Both the position numbers and the translations under genes were made by a program. From contig OX439133.1 in assembly GCA_949318235.1 (NCBI GenBank), positions 27,344,877-27,408,876 on the forward strand: a stretch of 64,000 nt of DNA, read 5' to 3'. Under the pieces are notes generated by a model. It did no database searches and was not told the DNA's origin. It saw only the letters and a list, made by a program, of their open reading frames with translations. This document shows, in pieces, positions 10,331 through 23,524 of this stretch (its first letter is position 1; each line of letters starts with the position of its first letter). Source of the stretch: Ecdyonurus torrentis. Lineage: Eukaryota; Arthropoda; Insecta; Ephemeroptera; Heptageniidae.

Positions 10331-13300
10331 ATTTTTATAAAAAATATATATATATTAATAAAAATAATGTAATAAAATTAAGTAACAAAAAATGATACAG
10401 TATACACACATATAAAAATTTTGGCCTAGAATTAAACATTTAAACTTAAAAACTACAACAAATTAATAATAGATTATGTTAAAAGTTAAATTCAACCCTA
10501 AAAAAGGAAATCTATCTCTGCAATTTGACTTCCTTGATATTTGACGTATGTTTAAGATTAACTGGACTGAAATGTTTTAGCTGTGACTGTAGGATATAAA
10601 CGTCAAACCAAAACTTTGAGTGGTTAAACTTGTAAATTGTAATAAATGTATGAACATTTTCACCCTGGGTATCCAAACTGTCAACTTTCTGGATTATTCA
10701 TCAGAGTTTCAGATGTTTCAGAGTTTCAGATTTATTGGTTCAGAATTTTTATATTTCTGTAAGTTTTCTTCTACACTTCTGCCAACAATTGAGACCTGAC
10801 AACAATTAGCTCTGAACCAGGTAGTTGTTATCTTTGTGTTTGAACAACAATAATACTAGTACACAACTTCTAATTAAAATTTATTGTCAATACAAAAATA
10901 ATGCGGTTATTTTTATAAATTTATAGTTAATATTTATAAAATTTTATTTTATACTTTTGTACAATTTGTACTTTTGTTTACAAATTCTATTTTATTACTT
11001 TAATTATTGTAATAGTTTTTATAAATACGCATTTGTAAACATCTATGATGATGCACTGAATAAATGACTGGATCTATGAATTTGACCACGGTATCTTAAT
11101 AATAAAAGATTGAAATGTGAACATTATGTAGGTTTCTATGTAGAAATTAAGCAGTTGTATATTTCATACAATCTGATTGTTCGAGAATTATAATAAACTA
11201 AACGAGATGAAATATTTCGTATTGACAAACAACAGAAAATATTCAATATTTATTTCTACCATATATTACAGACATACATAACAACAACAAAGTAATAATA
11301 ATCAGAAATATATTTAATAGAAATGGTTAGACTGGAAAATAAAATTTATAACAGCTTGCACACACGTTGGCTTGAAAAGTTCTCGATATTTTTTTATTTA
11401 CTATTTGTGTGTCAGCCAATCAGACAGCAGGCTAGCTGTGACGTCATATACTGGAGACGTCAAGAATTACAAATATAAATATCAACAAATAATGTAGAAA
11501 TCAATGAGGCTGGAGAATCAATGCTAATTTTTAGGTATGTAAATGTAACTATATAATCTGTGAACAAAAACTTAAATTTGAGGTTCAAATACTTTTCCTC
11601 TATCTTATATGTTACAATTTTTATGTTAAAAATACTTTCTTACTATTGTACACGTGTATGAAAATAAATATCCTTACAACGGCTATAGGGTGTTTTCATT
11701 CATGTTAAAGTCAACACCATTTTGGATAACTTAATAACATGGAATGCATAGGAAAATGAATCGATTTGTCTGTTTAAAAATACTAACTTGTAAGCAATAT
11801 TATTGATATAATTGATGATGTATGAGAGAAAATAATATAAAAATTTTAAAAACTACTGATTTCACAAAATTAGCAAAAAGCAAAGTTGGTCTTATGCTGA
11901 ACAACTTATTCATTACTCCCGTGTGGTGTTCAAGTGCATTAAATATGACGTCATGTGCGAACAGCCTATGTAGTTTTAACATGTAAGTTATTATTTATGT
12001 ATAACTAGGTGCGACGTATTTTGTTTGAAGATAAATAATTAGATTTGTCATTACAGAGGTTACTGTGTAAGTTTTATCTCCCTGAAATAAAATTATGTAA
12101 CAATACAAAAATAAGTATAAAACTAACAAAAACGATCGAAGTGGGAAACAAAAGTGTATCACAGGGTAGAAATTCTCTGATTTGTCAATCGGTAGCTATG
12201 CCATTGCAAAATATTGATTACTGATGTCAATTAATTACAAATATAGGAAATAAAGTAGACATGTTTTAAAATGTCGCAGTTTTATTTACTTCATTAATTT
12301 AAAACTTTTAATTTGCCAATTTATTTGCATATTTGTCATAATATACGAGTATATAATATGCAGTGATAAATGAACGATGCAAATTTGTATTATAAAATAA
12401 ATTACTAGTGCAGCACTTAAATATTAAATTTTTAATTAAATAGGATACTTTTTTATTTATTAAAAAGTTAGTTAAAATGTAATTAATTCATTTTATTTTG
12501 TTATTTTTTATAAAATATACATATTTTTAATTTGTTAATGAATAACTTTTGTTTCTCTTTATGAAATTATTTTATTTAATAATAATATTAGTTTTATAAA
12601 TAAAATAAATAAAGCTGCGAATACGGCAAAGAAATTGGTATAGTTTTTATCACTGCATACGACGTAAAACCATGAAACTGTAAAAGAAATACTGTCATGT
12701 ATTGTTGCAAAGAGATTATTAAAGTTTTGAACGCGGGGTCCTTGCTCCTTCATATACGTATAAATTAATTCGTAACTTAGTTTTATGAAAGTGTTTATTC
12801 ATGAAAAAAATAAAATAATAAACACAATCGATTCGACACAATTTGACATTTCTGTTACTACAGACTGCATATTAAAATATAGATTACTGTGTCACTACGA
12901 TTTTATAAATTACTATCACAATAATAATTATATTCACTAAAATACAAAATAAAGTAAATTTCAATAATTTTACATTGCAAGGTTTACAATTAATATTTAG
13001 CAATTTACTTGTTGTAATGTAATTGTCTGTTTTAACTCGGAGGATGTTATATTTGTAGTGTCAGTTATATTTGTAATTAATCAATTATTATCAATCAACA
13101 ATGCATGATCGCATGCGATAATATAATAGAAGTACAATAATGATTAAAGCAAGAGCACGACATTGAAAAACATAATACTGTTGGGTAAAGTAAAAATATT
13201 CATAAAATATTTTTGCATGTGAGTTTTTAGTTAAAAAATAAGATCCTTTACATAATTAACAGAAAAACAAAAATGAAGGATGTAATATAATTGAAATAAC

Positions 13301-13660
13301 ATGCAATGTAATAAAATAATAATAAATAAACGAATATTAAATTACAAATAATGGATTTCAACAATGAAATTATTAAAATAATTAAATATAGTTTGCTATT
13401 TACTATGATATGTGTACATTATTTAATTAATTATTTTATCAGTACAATCATCATCAGTCACTCGCAGTTTTATTCAAACATTTCAATTTAAATTCAATCT
13501 ACCGTGCATTATTGCATTATTGCGATTGCATGCAAAACAAAAAATATGGGAAAGCTAATCTATTATATTTGTTTTATGAATAATATTCGATGTAATAATT
13601 TTCTAGTTACATGGATGTAATCTAAAAATATGTGGTTACAGACTTATTTATGTGAAAAAT

Positions 13661-14236
13661 TAATTTTAATCAAGAGCAATTTTATGTTACGAAAAAGATA
13701 TAATATAATTTATTCTACGTTAAATATAAATTAGTTTTTATTTTGATATTATAATATAATTTTATTTCTTTTTTAATTTAAATATTTTAAAAAAAATTAA
13801 TTATAAATAATAATGTTAAGTGTATTGTCCACGTTACAAAATAAAAATAATTGAATTAACTTCAGCATTGTGAAAAGCAAACAAGTAAAATGAATCACAG
13901 TAGAATCATAGTAAGAGTAATATCGCACTTGTGTTGCACATTATATCAAGTCAAAAACCATGTTATGTGACTCGTTTTAATCGTTCTTGATTCATTCACA
14001 CGTCCTTTATTCATTCTTCCTTGGCTTTATATTTGCAAGTGCCTTATATCGTCTATCTGTCGATGTTAAAGATTTATAAACAAGCTATTGTTTTTACGTC
14101 AATTTTAAGCGATTTCTCACTTCCGTTTCAACATACAGCGCATGCGTACTAAGTACAAATGGAAATAAAAGTGACCAAAATTGTCTAAAGAATATTTGTT
14201 TTGAGGCTGATACTGCAAGTGATTTTGATCACAAAT
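13661..14236. other. AT-rich spacer, no gene seen
   Basis: This lies between the end of the duplicated block and the 77-bp satellite. It is strongly AT-rich with short A/T runs. No open frame, hairpin or repeat could be supported. Confidence 0.5.
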
Positions 14237-14912
14237 AAGTGACAATGTATAAAATGTGATGTACTCTCTATTACTCTGTGTACAGTACATACACAGGTAG
14301 TTACAAGACATATAAGTGACAATGTATGAAATGTGATGTACTCTCTATTGCTCTGTGTACAGTAAATACACAGGTAGCTACAAGACATATAAGTAACAAT
14401 GTATAAAATGTGATGTACTCTCTATTGCTCTGTGTACAGTACATACACAGGTAGTTACACCACACATAAGTGACAATGTATAAAATGTGATGTACTCTCT
14501 ATTACTCTGTGTACAGTACATACACAGGTAGATACATGACATATAAGTGACAATGTATAAAATGTGATGTACTCTCTATTACTCTGTGTACAGTACATAC
14601 TCAGGTAGTACAAAGGTAGTTACAAGACATATAAGTGACAATGTATAAAATGTGATGTACTCTCTATTACTCTGTGTACAGTACATACACAGGTAGCTAC
14701 AAGACATATAAGTGACAATGTATAAAATGTGATGTACTCTCTATTACTCTGTGTACAGTACATACACAGGTAGTTACAAGACATATAAGTGACAATGTAT
14801 AAAATGTGATGTACTCTCTATTACTCTGTGTACAGTACATACACAGGTAGATACAAGACATATAAGTAACAATGTATAAAATGTGATGTACTCTCTATTA
14901 CTCTGTGTACAG
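14237..14912. repeat. 77-bp satellite, about nine units
   Basis: Units begin aagtgacaatgtat at 14237, 14314, 14391, 14468, 14545, 14633, 14710, 14787 and 14864. Spacing is exactly 77 bp except for one 88-bp step caused by an 11-bp insertion (tacaaaggtag-like). Each unit holds the dyad CTGTGTA-cagtaca-TACACAG. The last unit is cut off just before acagaccgtg. Units are nearly identical, which suggests recent homogenisation. Short open frames across the array are a by-product of the repetition. Confidence 0.95.
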
Positions 14913-14933
14913 ACCGTGATATAAAAGGCAATG

Positions 14934-16908
14934 CGTCGTGGTTCCGCTATATTGTCCGATGTCCACTTGGTTCAAAGTTTACTAATGTCCGATGTCCACT
15001 TGGTTCAAAGTTTACTAATGTCCGATGTCCATTTGGTTCAAAGTTTACTAATGTCCGATGTCCACTTTGAACCACTTTTCAGGAGACACAAAAAAATTAA
15101 TTATCTCCTTTAATATTTGCAGTATTAATGAGGCATTTAACAGTTATTACTATCATAAATATTGCCAAACAAGGCATAATTTTTTTATTATAAATATGTT
15201 TTATTTTTATTAGAAATTGTATGATTACTCTTTCAGCTGAGTAAAAAAGATCGCGGACGCAAACTTTAAAAAATCATAACTCATGAACGAAGCGTTGTAT
15301 TAACAAAATAAAACAATATTCTGAATTGTCGGTGTATTGCCTATAAATATGATGCTTTAGTTTTTGTATAATGCACGTTACGTAATAGCAACAGCGCGAT
15401 ATATGACGCAACTCACCAAAAATATGCGTAAAAATAAGTATAACTTGCTCCAAAGTTGACTTAAGTAAATTAAGAAAAAAAAAAAAAAAAAAAGGATGAA
15501 CGCTGTATAGAAGATCTAATATTACAAATTCAAAATTCCCTTAATTTCGTTTTTAAGTTCACTTAGTAATAATTTTAAAAAATGGCCATACAAATTAATA
15601 CATCATAAAATATATTGGAGTATACAGTAGTTTAAAAAAATTACCACAAACAAAATTAGGTCATAGTTAATAACTAGAGCAACTTTTGCTCTATTTTTGA
15701 TCTATATAGGTTTATTCAGAAACTTGAAATAAATTCGTTTCTATATGTCAAATTTAGAGTCAAAGTATTTATAATTCATGTTATGTTGACTTGTAACTTT
15801 ACTAAAAAGAAAATAATAATAATAAAATAAAACAACAAAATTAAAAAAATAAATAAAAAGCAACATGTTATGAAACTAAAAATTTAGGGGCGCAATTCAG
15901 TATTTTTAAATGAATCTATACGGAATTCGTAAAATTATTTTAAATTAAAGAAAAATATATATTTAGTTCAAGCACTGCATGCATTTACTCAGGTTGCGCA
16001 ACTATGGATATGTTATATCTCGGGATTATGAATTTCATACGAAATTTTTAATTTTCTATATGTATAGAAAAAAAAACACACGTTAAAAATAAGGGCAAAA
16101 ACAGCTATATAGGGGTAGTTTAACACTATACTCTTTTGCGAACTGTTTGCGATAAAATTTACAAATATTTAAATATATTTTAAAATTTAAAAACATCATA
16201 GAGTTTTTTTTTAAATATATAGAAAGCATTACAAAAACACTTTTTTCTTATCGTCTATTGCGATACAATAATTTTTCTTTATATATATAAAAGTATACTT
16301 TTGCAAATAATAATTTTTTTCATCAATTCTTAAACCAACAAATGCTAATTAAAAATGTTATTGTTTATTATAAATGTATAAAAAAAGACCTTTCAATTTA
16401 TCTGCGTAATTTTAAGTTGAAGTATAACATCGATTGTAGAAATTTACTATAAAATTATTTACAGCAGCTTTCATAATTTTTTTAACTGAAAATTAACCGT
16501 AATAAGCCGGTAAATATATCTATCAATTTTAAAATTAATTTTCTTTAAGAAATATCGTTATCTTTTCGTTAAAATACAAATTATGACAAGCAAATGATAT
16601 CTGCGTGTTCGTAAAAAAAGGCGTACCGCGGATCAGCGGACGTATTTTCTCGCAATATATTTCGAGTTTTTATTGAATAAATTTTCAATTTTTTAAGCTA
16701 TCTATAAGAAATTTGAAATATATATGTAAAACAAAATTCTGGATTTAAAAATACAATAAAAAAATTTTGGTTCAAAATGGACATCGGACATTAGTACTTT
16801 TTTAAAAAAATGGACATCGGACATTAGTAAACTTTGAACCAACTGGACATCGGACATTAGTAAACTTTGAACCAAGTGGACATCGGACAATATAGCGGAA
16901 CCACGACG
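14934..16908. mobile_element. Non-autonomous DNA transposon with iterated 33-bp terminal repeats
   Basis: Left end CGTCGTGGTTCCGCTATA and right end its reverse complement TATAGCGGAACCACGACG, flanked by the 4-bp direct repeat AATG (14930-14933 and 16909-16912). Each terminal inverted repeat runs for over 100 bp inward as copies of a 33-bp unit centred on tgtccgatgtcca: four gatgtcca sites on the left (14959-15066) and four on the right (16775-16888). The 1.7-kb interior has no open frame of note, so it must be moved in trans. A 4-bp target duplication is reported for Sola, Chapaev and Ginger-type families; I cannot choose among them. Ends and duplication are read directly; classification is open. 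Confidence 0.85.
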
Positions 16909-17106
16909 AATGACATATGTCAGTAAACAACAAGCCAAGTAAATAACGACCTGGGTTTTATATTGCAGCCTATATTTTTCAACAGTCAAAGTCGATGTTA
17001 TATTTATGTACTTTTCATGCCAAGTAATCATATTTACACATTACATACACATCACATTGTATCAAGTGATAAGTGTCTAATGTTAGAATATCATTGTGTA
17101 TATTAA

Positions 17107-17443
17107 AGTAATAGACCAGAAGAAAACATTAGCATATACATCACAAAGCACTTGATGGGACTTTCATAAATAACATTAGTTTGTCTCAAAGCCCAACTGT
17201 ATCACCGTAGCAGTCATCAGAAAATTCCGACTTATGCAACCCGCAAAACATTTTTACACTAATTTTAAACTGTTTCTGACGTTAGAAAACGGAATAGACA
17301 CGTTAAAAGCATACTGTACATTATTCTTACGCCTTTTGTGGGGCCACATTTACATTCTAGTACAAATGGTCTTGAGTTTCGGAGATTCTATTTCGGGTTT
17401 TATCATTAAAAGCACGTCATATTGTTTTATGTGGTCCAAGGCT
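17107..17443. mobile_element. TTAA-flanked MITE, copy C (inverted)
   Basis: Same family as 7627-7930 but in the opposite orientation and more diverged: inner landmarks gtttgtctcaaa, gcaacccgcaaaacatttt and tgtggggccacatttacat appear in reversed order. TTAA flanks are at 17103-17106 and 17444-17447. The terminal repeat is AGTAATAGACCA on the left. An open frame of 73 codons across it has no protein resemblance. Confidence 0.75.
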
Positions 17444-17543
17444 TTAATATTGTGAGAAACATAATAGTTTGATTGACGTAGCGTAGTATTTTATGTATGA
17501 TGCAAGATTGAAAACATTTGACTGATGATGTTTATGATTTCAG

Positions 17544-17619
17544 ATGACTTCAAAGTGGCAGACAGATTTTGCTTCGACAGATTCCAGATGGCTGCTTCAA
17601 CATTTAATGTTGTTCTTAG
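17544..17619 (+). other. Candidate orphan internal exon
   Basis: A 76-bp stretch between a good acceptor (tttatgatttcag) and a strong donor (cttag/gtgagtg). Two frames are open. One reads DFKVADRFCFDRFQMA and onward, with a base composition less AT-rich than its surroundings. I do not recognise the peptide. It could be an exon of a gene extending over this window or a chance match. No neighbouring exon could be tied to it. Confidence 0.3.
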
Positions 17620-17694
17620 GTGAGTGAAGTGTTGTAAGATATTTACCTGTCGAGAGTGTCAGTCAATTAAAGTTAGCGAGCATGCTAACAATAA

Positions 17695-17880
17695 ATGTCG
17701 GGATTTATGCTGTATTTATGTCATTGTAGCACATATATTGCTTTATTAGAACATTTATGCTGTACAACATCATATTTATGCTATGTAACATAGTTATTAT
17801 GCAGTATAGCATAGATTATGTTGTGTTGAACAAAATGTGCTGAAAATGAGGCATAGCATATTTATCATGTATTTATTTTG
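17695..17880. repeat. Dispersed repeat family 'atgctgtacaaca', copy 1
   Basis: A segment rich in tatgctgt and catagca words, with diverged relatives at about 24836-24940, 37505-37680 and 62722-62850, and possibly 63060-63160. The shared core is ttatgctgcatttatgtcatt. No terminal repeats were resolved; probably an old short interspersed element. Confidence 0.5.
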
Positions 17881-17984
17881 TACGTGTTGGAAAAGGTTGA
17901 GTTCTTTTAGTCTTTTAATTTACAATCCTGTATAACATTGCAGTACCGTATGTTTAGTTGTTTTTATTATTATTATTATTATTT

Positions 17985-18190
17985 ATTTTTTTTTTGCCGT
18001 ATTGCGTTTTTCTGATTCACTTTTTGCCACAGTACGGTCAAGACATTGTCTTATCAACGTGATAGACATATACAGTGAAAAATACACGCAAGTACCAAAA
18101 TATACAGTCTTCCATTCGCCATGACAGCCTAGAGAAACCATGGAAACGTCTAGGCAGGCTGGACGGTGCTATCACATCAATCATATGAAC
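17985..18190 (-). repeat. Dispersed repeat, inverted relative of 26725-26890
   Basis: On the - strand this reads gcaccgtccagc, then tttccatggttt, tctaggctgtcatgg and gataagacaatgtct. All four words occur in the same order on + at 26725-26890. It is therefore one dispersed element in two orientations, without recognisable coding. Confidence 0.65.
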
Positions 18191-18759
18191 CGATTAATCG
18201 ATTGATCGAGAAATCAAATTCAATATATTTTTTTTCATAAAATGTTTCAATATTAAAAATCAAACTGCCATAATATTCTAAAATATTATAATCGATCAAA
18301 AACGAAATCCAATTATTTTAATATTATTACCTTTTTTCACAAACAAACAAAAACTCAATGTTAAAAATCAAACTGCCATAATATTTTACACTACACAAAA
18401 TGATGTTATTGCGACGAGATAAGAATAGTCTACAGTACTTCTTGAACCTAAATTTCTATGCATAATATATTCATGGTTCACATATACATACCCACAACAA
18501 TATTTACACACACAAATAGGTTTTAGATAACACAATTAAAGCTGTTGAAATTTCGCTATCCAAGTCACTCAGCTTTACATAATCCAAAAAACAATTTACT
18601 TTTATTTAATAGCAAATTTATACAGTATTGTAAAATATTTTGTGGTCCAGGCAATTGTTTGTTCATTGTTGTTATTTTTTATCTCAAAACATTGAAAAAT
18701 TTGTATATTCAATTTTGTTTCTATAGAACAGTACTAATATATAAAAGAAAATTTAGTGA

Positions 18760-18851
<92 letters not shown>

Positions 18852-18948
18852 GCCAATATTGCTAACAAAGTGCTAGCAAACGACTTTGTGTACCTATCTT
18901 CATCTAACATGCTTTCTTATGTGGCAATTTGATATGTTTTTCTCTTAA

Positions 18949-19253
18949 AGGTATAGACCACATAAAACAACATGAGCTTTTTAATGAATAAACACGATAT
19001 GGGATCTTCAAAACTGATGACAATTTTTACCACAATGTTAATGTAGCCCCACGAGAGAGCGTGAAAATACTGTAAAGTATGCAATTTGCGTGACTATGCA
19101 TGTTTCTGACGACAGAAACATGCAAAAATTAGCATGAAAATGTTTTGCGGGTTGCATAAATCAAAATTTTCTGATCACTGCTACGGGACTACAAATGGTT
19201 TTTGAGACAAACTAAAGTTATTTATGTAAGTCCCATTAATCTGGTCTATTCCT
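18949..19253. mobile_element. TTAA-flanked MITE, copy B
   Basis: Counterpart of the element at 7627-7930, in the same place within the duplicated block. TTAA flanks are at 18945-18948 and 19254-19257, and the AGGTATAGACCA terminus is intact. Confidence 0.8.
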
Positions 19254-20251
19254 TTAATACTGAAACATTACTTGTTATAGACTCACAGCTTTTGTTTTCT
19301 GGAATTTTACGCAATTTCGATGCAAAATAATAATATTAATATTATAAAAATTAAATTGAAAATAACAATATTTTGGCTCAGTAATTTTTTTAATAAATAT
19401 GAAAATTGCTAACTGGAGATATAGTGTTTTAATTTTTAATAAGATAACATGTTTAATCAAGACGGTTACACAAAGTCATCCCCTAGTGCTTTTGTTGGTA
19501 TTGTTGATGATTTCTATTATTATTTAATCGTAAATCACTTCTATGTGGAGTTTTCAATTATAATTACATTTCAAAATTACTTTTTAATATTTATTTTAAC
19601 TTACTTTCATTTTTAAGGGTTGTATTAAGATGGTTTGTATTTAAAAAGAAAACTGACAGTCTTTAGGATGCTAAGCATATGAAAATTAACAGTAACTGCT
19701 ACGTTTGATGAATTGCTAATTTTTGGTCAAATCTCGCTGTAGTTGATTTATCGCATTGATTTGTCATAAATTAAAGTGATAGTATTTTATAATATTTCTA
19801 ATAATTAAACCATTGTGTAAATTATAATCATTGTTGTTCATAACTTGCCTTGTCTTCTATGATATTAGGTTACTTAAAATGTTTAAAAAACTTTTTTTAT
19901 TTTTTTATGATTGTAAGAATAACTATTAACGAATGTCTGCAGTTTTTATATATAAAAAAGTTTAAAATTATTATATGTATTTAAGTTTTAAAAATATATA
20001 TACCAAATATTAATTAAATTACACATAAATATTAGTTATTTTAATAAAAATTAAGCAATTTAAAAAAAAAAATTATAAAAAAAATAGAATTACAATAAAG
20101 TAAAATGCAAATTATATAATATTCAGCTGTAAGCAAAATTGTTAAACCTTTAAACTACAAAAAAATAATTAAAAGTTATGTTAAAATTAAAAATCAACAT
20201 AAACAAATGGAAATCTATCTCTTCAATTTGACTTACTTGATATTTGACGTA

Positions 20252-20371
20252 CAGCTCTGGCCAAAAGTTTAAGAATGGGGCAGCGGCTGCCGCAGTGTTT
20301 TCTTATTAAGATAACATTGTGTGGTTGGGGGTTGCCTATACAAATCGTTCTCAAACTTTTGGCTAGAGCTG
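20252..20371. mobile_element. Tc1/mariner-type MITE, 120 bp
   Basis: Terminal inverted repeats of 24 bp begin CAGCTCTGGCCAAAAGTT and differ at only two positions between the ends. TA lies on both sides (20250-20251 and 20372-20373). Block copy 1 shows the empty site: tatttgacgta followed directly by tgtttaag (about 10540-10553). TA duplication points to a Tc1/mariner transposase acting in trans. No coding capacity. Confidence 0.88.
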
Positions 20372-20389
20372 TACATATTATGTTTAAGG

Positions 20390-20716
20390 CGTGAAATCAG
20401 GTACTGCGGGATTTGACTAAAAAATTGTAAAGGAAGAAACATCTGAAAATTTGCACGGTGATACATTAGGATATGGTATCTTAAAAAATGTAAAAAAAAA
20501 ATTTAGGGGTCACAATGCTAGATTTTAAATTATGATTTTTTTGAAGAGCCCATGTTAATTTCCATAATTATTTTCTCTTATCTGATGGTCACGGGTTCTT
20601 AAAACTTTATCATAGGTAGCTGTTACAATTAACTTGCAAATAGCATCATAAAGTTTTGAAGTTTTCTCTTTGTATTCTTAGATACAAACTATCTATATAC
20701 AATACATACAACCCTT
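20390..20716. mobile_element. Unclassified insertion in block copy 2
   Basis: About 330 bp absent from copy 1, where tgtttaag runs straight into attaactggactg. The sequence ttaag flanks the insert on both sides in copy 2, a possible 5-bp target duplication. No terminal inverted repeats or coding could be seen. Confidence 0.5.
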
Positions 20717-20818
20717 AAGATTAACTGGACTGAAGTGCTTTAGCTGTGACTGTAAGATATAAACATCAAACCAAAACTTTGAGTGGTTAAACTTGTAAAT
20801 TGTAATAAATGTATGAAC

Positions 20819-21438
20819 AACAATGTAAAACTGAAGTGTAGGTGTATGACAGGGATGTACACTAGGAAAACTAATGACTGCTCACCACGTACAAATGTTT
20901 AGAGATTTCCTATACGAAATATACTTTGATTGTACGTCAATAGACAAGTTGTGTATTTTAACTTGACATTCAAACTGGTAGAGGTTGGTGTCGAGCATGC
21001 TTAAAATATTAATATTTATTTCGCCATATATCATTGAATTAATATTAACGTGATAAATACTAATGGTAAAAACAATTTAAGATTAAGAATAACCGTGAAG
21101 GATTTTTGTGTTTTATACAGATTAGTAGAAAACTGAATACATTGCTAATAGGGTTAGGATACCAAATTTGAAATTATGAATTTCTGTTAATTTACTTCCA
21201 TAGCACAAAACCATAAATAAAATATATAAATAAATAAATTTAAAATAATAATAATACAAAATCTTGTATGTGATAGTCATGGGGTTTGAAATTTGTATTG
21301 TATGTTTTAGACTTAATTGTTGCCCAAGCTCATGGCGTTTTACGTGATATTTAAGTGGAAAAAATCATTTGTCAATTGTTGCCGCTTTGAAAAATTTGAG
21401 CTAAGATTATTATTGATGTCCACACTTATGAGACTAGT
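20819..21438. other. Block copy 2 segment with no counterpart in copy 1
   Basis: About 620 bp between gtatgaaca and cctgggtatccaaactg. In copy 1 these are separated by only a few bases (about 10655-10670). It may be an insertion in copy 2 or a deletion in copy 1. No element ends were recognised. A 70-codon open frame here is not convincing. Confidence 0.5.
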
Positions 21439-23524
21439 CCTGGGTATCCAAACTGTCAACTTTCAGGATTATTCATCAGATTCAGATAAGTTTCAGATTT
21501 ATTGGTTCAGAAGTTTTATATTTCTGTAAGTTTTCTTTTACACTTCTGACAACAATTGAGACCTGACAACAATTAGGTCTGAACCAGGTAGTTGTTACCC
21601 TTGTGTTTGAACAACAATAATACTAGTACACAATTTCTAATTAAAATTTATTGTCAATACAAAAATAATAAGGTTATTTTTATAAATTTATAGTTAATAT
21701 TTATAAAATTTTATTTTATACTTTTGTACAATTTGTACTTTTGTTTACAAATTCTATTTTATTACTTTAATTATTGTAATAATTTTTATAAATACGCATT
21801 TGTAAACTTCTATGATGCATTGAATAAATGACTGGATCTATGAATTTGACCACGGTATCTTAATAATAGGAGATTGAAATGTGAACATTTTGTAGGTTGT
21901 AGGTTTCTATGAAGTTATTAAGCAGTTTTATATTTCATACAACCTGAATTTTCGAGAATTATAATAAACTAAACGAGATGAAATATTTCGTATTGACAAA
22001 CAACAGAAGATATTTAATATTTATTTCTACCATATGTTACAGACATACATAACAACAACAAAGTAATAATAATCAGAAATATATTTAATATAAATGGTTA
22101 CACTGAAAAATAAATATTATAACAGCTTGCACACACGTTGGCTTGAAAATTCTCGATATTTTTTTACTATTTTTGTGTCAGACAGCAGGTTAGCTGTGAC
22201 GTCATGACTAAAAAATATAAATATCAACAAATAAATTAGAAATCAATGAGGCTGGAGAATCAATGCTAATTTTTAGGTATGTAACTATATAATCTGTGAA
22301 CAAAAACTTAAATTTGAGGTTCAAATATTTTTCCTTTATCTTATATGTTACAATTTTTATGTTAAAAATACTTTGTTACTATTGTACACGTTACTATTGT
22401 TACTATTGTAAATTAATATCCTTACATCGGCTATAGGATGTTTGCATTCATGTTAAAGTCGACACCATTTTGGATAACTTAATAACATGGAATACATAGG
22501 AAATTGAATCGATTTGTCAGTTTAAAAATACTAACTTGTAAGCAATATTTTTGATATAATTGATGATGTATGAGAGAGTATGAGAGAAAATAATAATAAT
22601 TTTAAAAACTACTGATTTCACAAAATTAGCAAAAAGCAAAGTTGGTCTTATACTGAACAACTTATTCATTACTCCCGTGTGGTGATCAAGTGCATTAAAT
22701 ATGACGTCATGCGCATACAGCCTTTGTAGTTTAAACATGTAAGTTGATACTTTTGTATAATTATGTGCGAAGTATTTTCTTTGAAGATAAATAATTAGAT
22801 TTGTCATTAGAGAGGTTACTGTGTCAGTTTTATCTCCCTGAAATAAAATTATGTAACAGTAAAAAATAAGTATAAAACTAACAAAAACGATCAAAGTGGG
22901 AAACAAAAGTGTATCACAGGCTAGAAATTCTTTGATTTGTCAATCAGTAGCTATATCCTTGCATAGTATTGATTACTGATGTTAATTAATTAAAAATATA
23001 GGAAATAAAGAGGACATGTTTTAAAATGTCGCAGTTTTATTTACTTCATTAATTTAAAACTTTTAATTTGCTAAATGATTTGCATATTTGTCATAATATA
23101 CGAGAATATACAGTGATAAGTGAACGATGCAAATATGTATTATAAAATGAATTACTAGTGCAGCACTTAAATATTAATTTTTTTAATTAAATAGGATACT
23201 TTTTTATTTATTAAAAAGTTAGTAAAAATGTCATTAATTTATTTTATTTTGTTATTTTTTTTTTAATATGTATATATTTTTAATTTGTTAATGGATAACT
23301 TTTGTTTCTCTTTATGAAATTATTTTATTTAATAATAATAATAGTAGTTTTATAAATAAAATAAATAAAGCTGTCTAAGTATCCAAGCAATTCATATAGT
23401 TTTTGTCACTTATTAGGACGTATAACCATGTAATTGTAAAAGAAAGACTGTCATATATTGTTGCAAAGGGATTATTAAAGTTTAGAATGCGAGGTCCTTA
23501 CTCCTTCATTAACGTTTAAATTAA

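Noticed and set aside
14237..14912. CRISPR-like array
   Set aside because: Units are contiguous 77-bp satellites without unique spacers, and the DNA is eukaryotic.
16702..17031. 109-codon open frame with DVHLVQSLLMS repeats at the right end of the 14934 transposon
   Set aside because: The 33-bp unit is a multiple of three, so its repetition keeps a frame open; it also runs out of the element into flanking DNA.
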